DNA from: Bradyrhizobium liaoningense
GTDB taxonomy: Bacteria; Pseudomonadota; Alphaproteobacteria; Rhizobiales; Xanthobacteraceae
Reading direction: 5' to 3'
DNA length: 64,000 nt
Assembly (NCBI RefSeq): GCF_018130955.1
Contig: NZ_JAFCJM010000040.1
Coordinates: 1 to 64,000 of the forward strand
The notes beneath the pieces were generated by a model. That model did no database searches, had not been told where the DNA came from, and saw only the letters and a list, made by a program, of their open reading frames with translations. Made by a program: the position numbers and the translations under genes. Shown piece by piece: positions 58,374-64,000 of this stretch. Position 1 is the stretch's first letter. The number at the start of each line of letters is the position of its first letter.

Positions 58374-58555
58374 GGCGGCAACCCTCGGCTCAAGCTCAAG
58401 TCGATATCCGAGCACAGGCCTAGCGAGGTTCGCTCACGCCAGCAATGGCCTGCCGCGTGGGGCTGCATGCGCTGCCGATCATGCCGTCGCGCGGTAAATC
58501 TTACGCAAGGGAGCTGGCCCGAGGGGGATCCCGGGCCAGCCAGTCTGCCCAGGGG

Positions 58556-58984
58556 TCAGACGACCGTCAGGCGGACGTCGACATTGCCGCGGGTGGCGTT
58601 GGAATAGGGGCACACCTGGTGAGCCTTCGCGACCAGCGCTTCGGCGTCGGCCTTGGCAAGGCCGGGCAGCGAGACGGCGAGATCGATGTCGAGGCCAAAG
58701 CCGCCTTCCGAGCGCGGGCCGATGCCGACCGTGGAGGTCACGGAGGCGTCCGCAGGCACCTTCACGCCGCCGCCCTGCGCGGCAACCGCCTTCATCGCGC
58801 CGATGAAGCAGGCAGCATAGCCGGCGGCAAACAGCTGCTCGGGGTTGTTGCCGGCGCCGCCGCCACCGCCGAGCTCCTTCGGGGTCGCGAGCTTGACGCT
58901 GAAGGCGCCGTCGGCAGTCGAGGCGGTGCCGTCGCGGCCGCCGGTGGCTGTTGCGGTGGTCTTGTAGAGGACTTTCACGGACAT
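58556..58984 (-). CDS. ohr: Organic hydroperoxide resistance protein Ohr
   Basis: A 142-residue Ohr/OsmC-type thiol peroxidase that reduces organic hydroperoxides using lipoylated partners. The peroxidatic Cys lies in FAAGYAACFIGAMKAVAAQ, the resolving Cys in AHQVCPYSNATRGNVDVRL. N-terminal YKTTATATGGRDG is typical. GGGAG lies 6 nt before the ATG at 58984, so this start is used rather than 58990. The divergent ohrR-type gene and AATTG-rich palindromes between them mark the usual peroxide-responsive pair. Confidence 0.94.
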   Translation of the reverse strand: MSVKVLYKTTATATGGRDGTASTADGAFSVKLATPKELGGGGGAGNNPEQLFAAGYAACFIGAMKAVAAQGGGVKVPADASVTSTVGIGPRSEGGFGLDIDLAVSLPGLAKADAEALVAKAHQVCPYSNATRGNVDVRLTVV

Positions 58985-59028
58985 GGTCATCTCCCTGTGG
59001 TTTGGTTGGGCGAAAGCTATATCGCACA

Positions 59029-59084
59029 CAATTAGATTGCGTGCAATTGAAATTGCCGGGTCTCACACTTAATTGTTCGCAATT
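59029..59084. promoter_or_regulatory. OhrR operator region
   Basis: CAATTAGATTG (59029-59039), GCAATTGAAATTGC (59043-59056) and AATTGTTCGCAATT (59071-59084) are AATT-containing inverted repeats between divergent ohr and ohrR, the type of site bound by OhrR repressors. They overlap the likely promoters of both genes. Confidence 0.65.
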
Positions 59085-59133
59085 GAACACGCGGCCGCCC
59101 GGGGCCAGAATGCTAAAGTCCGAAGGGGTCAAA

Positions 59134-59595
59134 ATGGTTCGAAAACAACTCACCGGCGATCAGCCGCTCCGGCTCGACAACCAGATCTGCTTTGCGGTCT
59201 ATTCAGCCGCGCACGCCTTCAACCGAGTCTACAAGCCGCTGCTGGACCGGCTCGGCCTGACCTATCCGCAATATCTGGTGATGCTGGTGCTGTGGGAGCG
59301 CGACGACGTACCGCTGAAGGATATTGGCGAGAAGCTGTTCCTGGACTCCGGCACGCTGACACCGCTGCTCAAGCGCCTGGAGGCCGCGCAACTGGTCAAG
59401 CGCACCCGCTCGACCGAAGACGAGCGCCAGGTGCTGATTTCACTGACCCCGCAGGGCCACGCCCTGAAGGAGAAGGCCCGCGCCGTGCCGCAGTCGATCC
59501 TCGCGGCGTCGGACTGCTCGGTCTCGGAGCTCGTGGCGATGAAGAACGAGATCGTGGCGCTACGCGATCGGCTGAATGCGGTGATTGGGGAGTAG
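59134..59595 (+). CDS. ohrR: OhrR, MarR-family organic peroxide sensor
   Basis: A 153-residue MarR-type repressor. The redox-sensing Cys is in LRLDNQICFAVYSAAHAFNR. The winged HTH follows: LKDIGEKLFLDSGTLTPLLK, RLEAAQLVKRTRSTEDERQV. The start at 59134 has AGGGG upstream; 59110 is possible. Oxidation of Cys releases DNA and induces ohr. There is a second Cys near the end (SDCSVSEL), as in two-Cys OhrR types. Confidence 0.94.
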   Translation: MVRKQLTGDQPLRLDNQICFAVYSAAHAFNRVYKPLLDRLGLTYPQYLVMLVLWERDDVPLKDIGEKLFLDSGTLTPLLKRLEAAQLVKRTRSTEDERQVLISLTPQGHALKEKARAVPQSILAASDCSVSELVAMKNEIVALRDRLNAVIGE

Positions 59596-59611
59596 GGATG
59601 ATTACGCCCGC

Positions 59612-59854
59612 TTAGGTCAGGCGCTTCTTCGAGAAGGCGCGGCCAGAGTGCGATTTGAGGTATTTTTCAAACGCCAGTGCTTGGTGTTTGTCGGGGAAGG
59701 CGCAGTACCAGATCAGCTCCCACGGTCTAAACTTGGCGGTGTGCGTAGACTTGCCGGCATTGTGTTCCGGAACCCGCCGCTTCAGGTCCTCCGTTGCCCC
59801 GATGTACTCCTGCTCGGGAAATTCGACGCTGCGGAGGATGTAGACGTACCACAT
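59612..59854 (-). CDS. GIY-YIG nuclease domain protein
   Basis: An 80-residue, single-domain protein. WYVYILRSVEFPEQEYIGAT carries the GIY-YIG signature (YVYIL and YIGAT), then DLKRRVPEHNAGKSTHTAKF and RPWELIWYCAFPDKHQALAF with the catalytic-type Glu (FEKYLKSHSGRAF). Similar small proteins (UPF0213/YhbQ-like) are common; their target is unknown. The ATG at 59854 was chosen because the long frame runs into the tRNA and repeats. It lies 140 bp from tRNA-Ala. Confidence 0.82.
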   Translation of the reverse strand: MWYVYILRSVEFPEQEYIGATEDLKRRVPEHNAGKSTHTAKFRPWELIWYCAFPDKHQALAFEKYLKSHSGRAFSKKRLT

Positions 59855-59917
59855 TGATGGCTTTCGCCGGGGTAGTCGTTCGAAGGAAGGGAGCGGTACC
59901 CGTCCGTCTTCGCCCTT

Positions 59918-59993
59918 CGGGCTACGCCGGACACCACGCCTCGCCCTTCGGGCTCTGCGCGGCTGCGCAACGCGTAGCCCGAAGGGCGAAGCG
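59918..59993. repeat. Inverted repeat next to tRNA-Ala
   Basis: TCGCCCTTCGGGCTACGC appears at the left and GCGTAGCCCGAAGGGCGA at the right as an exact inverted pair, with another CGCCCTTCGGGCT inside. It ends directly at the tRNA 3' end. Confidence 0.8.
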
Positions 59994-60069
<76 letters not shown>

Positions 60070-60169
60070 TTAAGTCTTCCAGTTGGGATGATCCTGGGGG
60101 ATCACTCCCGGCCGGCGAGCACGAAGTGACTCGCGCGGCTGCACCCTTTTTCACAGATCAGGGCTGATC

Positions 60170-60577
60170 TCAAGTCTCTTCATCACCGCCGACATCACCA
60201 ATGATGTCGGTCACGTCCTCATCGCCCTCTTCGTCGTCGGCGATGAAGGTCGAATCATCGTCATCATCGTCCTCGAGGGTCTCGTCGACCTCGATGTCGT
60301 CCTCGGATTCCGGCACGACCGCCTTGACCTTGCCGGTATTCTCCTCGGCATCGGCCTCCTCGAGCGACACCAACTCTTCGGCTTCCGCCGGTTCCGGCGT
60401 GGTGTCCTGGGCCATGCTGCGCGCGGCCTCGCCGCGGGTCGCGCGGACCGGCGCCACAGGCGCGATCGGCACCACCTCGCCAGTATAGGGCGAGATCACC
60501 GGATTCTTGTTGAGGTCATAGAACTTCTTGCCCGTGGTCGGGCAAATGCGTTTGGTTCCGAGTTCGGACTTGGCCAC
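60170..60577 (-). CDS. FYDLN acid domain protein (TIGR02300)
   Basis: A 135-residue acidic protein. N-terminal AKSELGTKRICPTTGKKFYD with LNKNPVISPYTGEVVP is the FYDLN signature; the C-terminal half is strongly acidic (LEDDDDDDSTFIADDEEGDE). The start is GTG at 60577 with AGGA about 9 nt upstream; the longer frame lacks similarity. The family is typical of Alphaproteobacteria and its function is unknown. It is divergent from aroA (188 bp between starts). Confidence 0.88.
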   Translation of the reverse strand: MAKSELGTKRICPTTGKKFYDLNKNPVISPYTGEVVPIAPVAPVRATRGEAARSMAQDTTPEPAEAEELVSLEEADAEENTGKVKAVVPESEDDIEVDETLEDDDDDDSTFIADDEEGDEDVTDIIGDVGGDEET

Positions 60578-60765
60578 GGCAGGAATCCTGGGAATGTCTG
60601 AAAAGCGGTGCTTCACTTGGCTAGTTGGCGGCCCGCTGTCAATAGCGCATTTCGGGAGAAAGACATGCCCGTAAAGACTTGCTCGTGACGGCACGGGGTC
60701 CCTGTGGTACCTGCGCCACGCGCCGCTGGGGATATCCGGGGGCGCCTGATCCAGGGACTTGAATC

Positions 60766-62103
60766 GTGAGCCATTCCGACCAGCGGACGCCCCTCCAGTC
60801 GCGCGCCAGCGGCCCCCTGACCGGGTCCGTGCGGGTGCCCGGGGACAAGTCGATCTCCCACCGCGCGCTCATCCTCGGGGCGCTTTCGGTCGGCGAAACC
60901 CGGATTTCCGGCCTTTTGGAGGGCGAAGACGTCCTCAACACCGCCAAATCCATGCGGGCCCTGGGGGCTCAGGTGGAGCGGATCGGCGATTTCGCCTGGT
61001 CGGTGCGGGGCGTCGGCGTCGGCGGTTTTGCGCAGCCCAAAGTCCCCCTCGATTTTGGGAACTCGGGGACCGGCTGCCGGCTGGTGATGGGGGCGGTCGC
61101 GGGCTGCCCGATTGCGGCGGTTTTCGACGGCGACGCCTCCTTGCGCAGCCGTCCCATGCGCAGGATCCTCGACCCGCTCGAAAAGATGGGCGCCAAGGTC
61201 ACGGCCGGCGGCGAGGGCGGCCGGCTGCCGCTGACGCTCCAGGGCGCGCGCGATCCGCTACCGATCACCTACCGAACCCCGGTGGCCTCGGCCCAGATCA
61301 AGTCGGCGGTGCTGCTGGCGGGGCTAGCCGCGCCGGGCACGACCACCGTCATCGAGACCGAGGCCAGCCGCGACCACACCGAGCTGATGCTCAAGCATTT
61401 TGGCGCCGACATCACCTCCACCGTGGAAGGCCAGCACGGCCGCCGCATCACGCTGACAGGGCAGGGCGAGCTTCATGGCGCCAACGTCGTGGTGCCCGCC
61501 GATCCGTCTTCGGCGGCGTTTCCGATCGTGGCGGCGCTGATCGTCGGAGGCTCCGATCTCGTGCTCTCTGACGTCATGACCAATCCGCTGCGCACCGGCT
61601 TGTTCACCACACTGCGCGAGATGGGCGGCTTCATCGAGGAGAGCGAGATTCGCGGCGACGCCGGTGAGCCGATGGCGAAGTTGCGCGTGCGGGCGTCAAA
61701 ACTGCGCGGCGTCGAAGTACCGCCGGAGCGCGCGCCGTCGATGATCGACGAATACCTGGTGCTTGCGGTGGCTGCGTCGTTCGCGGAAGGCACCACGATC
61801 ATGCGCGGCCTGCACGAGCTGCGCGTGAAAGAATCCGATCGGTTGGCCGCGACCGCCGACATGCTGCGCGTCAACGGCGTGAAGGTCGAAATCTCGGGCG
61901 ACGATCTCATCGTCGAGGGGCGTGGGCACGTGCCCGGCGGCGGCCTCGTCGCAACCCATATGGACCACCGCATCGCAATGTCGGCGCTGGTGATGGGCTG
62001 CGCGTCGGACCAGCCGGTGAAGGTCGACGACACCGCCTTCATCGCCACCAGCTTCCCGGACTTCATTCCGATGATGCGTTCGCTCGGGGCGGAGTTTTCA
62101 TGA
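60766..62103 (+). CDS. aroA: 3-phosphoshikimate 1-carboxyvinyltransferase (EPSP synthase)
   Basis: A 445-residue enzyme of the shikimate pathway; it joins PEP to shikimate-3-phosphate. Motifs: VPGDKSISHRALILGALSVG, LDFGNSGTGCRLVMGAVAG, GDASLRSRPMRRILDPLEKM, SAQIKSAVLLAGLAAPGTT, LHELRVKESDRLAATADML and VATHMDHRIAMSALVMG. The GNSGTGCRL form (Ala after SGT replaced by Gly) resembles class II, glyphosate-tolerant types such as Agrobacterium CP4, which reads GNAATGCRLT at the equivalent place (from memory). The start is GTG at 60766. The stop overlaps cmk (ATGA). Confidence 0.96.
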   Translation: MSHSDQRTPLQSRASGPLTGSVRVPGDKSISHRALILGALSVGETRISGLLEGEDVLNTAKSMRALGAQVERIGDFAWSVRGVGVGGFAQPKVPLDFGNSGTGCRLVMGAVAGCPIAAVFDGDASLRSRPMRRILDPLEKMGAKVTAGGEGGRLPLTLQGARDPLPITYRTPVASAQIKSAVLLAGLAAPGTTTVIETEASRDHTELMLKHFGADITSTVEGQHGRRITLTGQGELHGANVVVPADPSSAAFPIVAALIVGGSDLVLSDVMTNPLRTGLFTTLREMGGFIEESEIRGDAGEPMAKLRVRASKLRGVEVPPERAPSMIDEYLVLAVAASFAEGTTIMRGLHELRVKESDRLAATADMLRVNGVKVEISGDDLIVEGRGHVPGGGLVATHMDHRIAMSALVMGCASDQPVKVDDTAFIATSFPDFIPMMRSLGAEFS

Positions 62104-62738
62104 TCATCGCCATCGACGGACCCGCAGCCTCCGGCAAGGGGACGCTCGGCAAGCGGCTCGCGCAACACTATGGCTATCGTCATCTCGATACCGGCGTGAT
62201 CTATCGCGCCGTGGCCTATGGCCTGATGCAGGCCGGCCAGGACCTGCGGGATGAGGCGGCGGCCGTGGCCGTGGCGCTGGAGCTCGATCCGGAAAAGTTC
62301 GGCAATCCGGCGCTGAAATCGCAGCAGGTCGGCGATGCCGCATCCGTGGTTTCCGCAATCCCGAGGGTTCGCGAGGTCCTCCTGAACTTCCAGCGGCAAT
62401 TCGCCGCCGATCCGCCCGGCGCCGTGCTCGACGGCCGCGACATTGGAACCGTGATCTGCCCGCACGCCGACGTGAAGATCTTCGTCGTCGCCGACCCCAA
62501 GGTCCGCGCCCGCCGCCGGACGCTGGAGGCCAAATCGAGGGGCGAGGCTGCGGACGAGGCCGCCATTCTGGCCGACATCCTCCAGCGCGACGAACGCGAC
62601 CAGAACCGGCCGGTTGCGCCGCTAAAACCGGCCCCGGATGCTCACTTGCTTGATAACTCTCAACTGGATATAGAAGGCGGCGTCCGGGCCGCCATCGACA
62701 TTATCGAGGCCGTCCGAGCGGGCCGGCAGCGGGGTTAA
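62100..62738 (+). CDS. cmk: Cytidylate kinase
   Basis: A 212-residue P-loop kinase that phosphorylates CMP and dCMP. P-loop IAIDGPAASGKGTLGKRLAQ, then YRHLDTGVIYRAVAYGLMQA, VLDGRDIGTVICPHADVKIF, and the LID/adenylate-type end ADILQRDERDQNRPVAPLKP. It overlaps aroA by 4 bp, so the two are co-translated, and rpsA follows 267 bp later: the aroA-cmk-rpsA order is conserved. No gene is seen in 62739-63005, which probably holds the rpsA promoter. Confidence 0.96.
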   Translation: MIIAIDGPAASGKGTLGKRLAQHYGYRHLDTGVIYRAVAYGLMQAGQDLRDEAAAVAVALELDPEKFGNPALKSQQVGDAASVVSAIPRVREVLLNFQRQFAADPPGAVLDGRDIGTVICPHADVKIFVVADPKVRARRRTLEAKSRGEAADEAAILADILQRDERDQNRPVAPLKPAPDAHLLDNSQLDIEGGVRAAIDIIEAVRAGRQRG

Positions 62739-63005
62739 GCCGCAGCCGTCATTGGAGGAAGCGCCCGCTCCCGCTCTTGAAGGTCGATAACTCGGTCCCC
62801 TCCTCGGGGCCGGCGACATCCAGGCTCCGGATCACGATTTTCAACGTATCGAACGCGCGGGCTCTCGCCGGCCCGCTGTTGCTGTTTCGGGTCGCAAGCC
62901 CGGGACACGAGCGGTCGCTCGAAGGTTCTGCGGACCTTCCGACACTGCGCGCACGATACGCCCTTAAACCCAACGGCCGGCAAGACGTCCGCAACTGGAG
63001 AACAA

Positions 63006-64000
63006 ATGGCTTCGATGACTGCTGATACCTATAGCCCCTCGCGCGACGATTTCGCCGCGATGCTCGACGAGTCCTTTGCCGGCGGCAATTTGCAGGAAAG
63101 CTCCGTCGTCAAGGGCAAGGTTGTTGCGATTGAAAAGGACATGGCCGTCATCGACGTCGGCCTGAAGACCGAGGGCCGCGTCGCGCTGCGCGAATTTTCC
63201 GGCCCCGGCCGTGAGAGCGACCTCAAGGTCGGCGACGAGGTGGAAGTGTTCCTCGATCGCATCGAAAACGCCCTCGGCGAAGCCGTGCTGTCGCGCGACA
63301 AGGCGCGCCGCGAAGAGAGCTGGGGCAAGCTCGAGAAGGCGTTCCAGAACAACGAAAAGGTCACGGGCGTCATCTTCAACCAGGTCAAGGGCGGCTTCAC
63401 CGTCGACCTCGACGGCGCCGTGGCCTTCCTGCCGCGCTCGCAGGTGGACATCCGTCCGATCCGCGACGTCGCTCCGCTGATGAACAACGCGCAGCCGTTC
63501 CAGATCCTCAAGATGGACCGCCGCCGCGGCAACATCGTGGTGTCGCGCCGCACCGTGCTGGAAGAGACCCGCGCCGAGCAGCGCCAGGAGCTGGTGCAGA
63601 ACCTCGAAGAGGGTCAGGTGATCGACGGCGTGGTCAAGAACATCACCGATTACGGTGCGTTCGTTGATCTCGGCGGCATCGACGGCCTGCTGCACGTCAC
63701 CGATATCGCCTGGCGTCGCGTCAACCACCCGACCGAGGTGCTGACGATCGGTCAGACCGTGAAGGTCAAGATCATCAAGATCAACCACGAGACGCACCGC
63801 ATCTCGCTGGGCATGAAGCAGCTCCTGGACGATCCGTGGCAGGGCATCGAAGCCAAGTACCCGCTGGGTGCGCGCTTCACCGGCCGTGTCACCAACATCA
63901 CCGACTACGGCGCGTTCGTCGAGCTCGAGCCGGGCATCGAAGGCCTGATCCACGTCTCCGAGATGTCGTGGACCAAGAAGAACATGCACCCCGGCAAGAT
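63006..64000 (+). CDS. rpsA: 30S ribosomal protein S1 (5' part, runs off the window)
   Basis: The first 331 residues of S1, which bridges mRNA to the ribosome. Four OB-fold S1 domains are seen in part: VVKGKVVAIEKDMAVIDVGL, KVTGVIFNQVKGGFTVDLDG, GQVIDGVVKNITDYGAFVDL and GARFTGRVTNITDYGAFVEL. The last two, with the NITDYGAFV motif and LHVTDIAW/IHVSEMSW, are RNA-binding. The ATG at 63006 matches the family (MASMTADTYSPSRDDFAAML). The frame is open to the right edge. Confidence 0.97.
   Translation, partial: MASMTADTYSPSRDDFAAMLDESFAGGNLQESSVVKGKVVAIEKDMAVIDVGLKTEGRVALREFSGPGRESDLKVGDEVEVFLDRIENALGEAVLSRDKARREESWGKLEKAFQNNEKVTGVIFNQVKGGFTVDLDGAVAFLPRSQVDIRPIRDVAPLMNNAQPFQILKMDRRRGNIVVSRRTVLEETRAEQRQELVQNLEEGQVIDGVVKNITDYGAFVDLGGIDGLLHVTDIAWRRVNHPTEVLTIGQTVKVKIIKINHETHRISLGMKQLLDDPWQGIEAKYPLGARFTGRVTNITDYGAFVELEPGIEGLIHVSEMSWTKKNMHPGK

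Overview
The window looks like chromosome of a Bradyrhizobium-type alphaproteobacterium (Rhizobiales, Nitrobacteraceae). This rests on very high G+C with strong codon bias, the gene order infC-rpmI-rplT-pheS-pheT, lptC-lptA-lptB-rpoN-hpf-ptsN and aroA-cmk-rpsA, NDUFA9-like and FYDLN-acid proteins, and many families of intergenic inverted repeats typical of that group. Assignments come from reading translations and motifs by eye; no database search was run.

1-11.7 kb: a frameshifted Ada-like DNA repair gene, DUF2244, endonuclease III (nth), an EI24/CysZ-like membrane protein, a nucleoside-phosphorylase-like enzyme, then a metal block (nikR, copper P-type ATPase and a divergent CsoR-type repressor with its operator), a NlpC/P60-like hydrolase, a Tat-exported flavin amine oxidase and a TauE/SafE permease. 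11.7-18 kb: translation genes on the minus strand, infC (start codon apparently AUU), rpmI, rplT, pheS and pheT, with a DUF559 nuclease-like gene wedged between pheS and pheT and bracketed by inverted repeats. 18-26.8 kb: alpha/beta hydrolase, NTF2-like protein, thioesterase, GST-queG, uppP, a DprE1/DprE2 pair and an NDUFA9-like protein.

27.0-35.4 kb: a small integrative element in tRNA-Leu(CAG). A 17-bp duplication of the tRNA 3' end marks the right junction. It carries a tyrosine integrase, a run of very small minus-strand genes, an Xre-type regulator, a serine recombinase with a res-like repeat region, a winged-helix-like protein and a rolling-circle Rep-like protein with an altered HUH motif. 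The element lies between dprE1/dprE2 and a HAD-UbiA prenyltransferase plus a large membrane protein (36.9-39.9 kb), so a polyprenyl-phosphate pentose locus appears to have been split by the insertion. A ParDE-like toxin-antitoxin pair sits just outside the element.

40-46.6 kb: RNase D-like exonuclease, lptC, lptA, lptB, rpoN, hpf and ptsN, with sigma-54-type elements at rpoN and before ptsN. 46.8-51.3 kb: a TetR regulator divergent from an SDR, enoyl-reductase-like and acyl-CoA-synthetase operon, with two identical-core palindromes between them. 51.5-52.4 kb: hsp20-DUF1150 with a heat-shock-type promoter and a hairpin at the ribosome binding site. 52.5-56.8 kb: a ugpBAEC glycerol-3-phosphate ABC transporter with a Pho box. 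57-60.6 kb: a CaiB/BaiF CoA transferase, ohr/ohrR, a GIY-YIG protein, tRNA-Ala(GGC) and a FYDLN acid protein. 60.8-64 kb: aroA, cmk and the start of rpsA.
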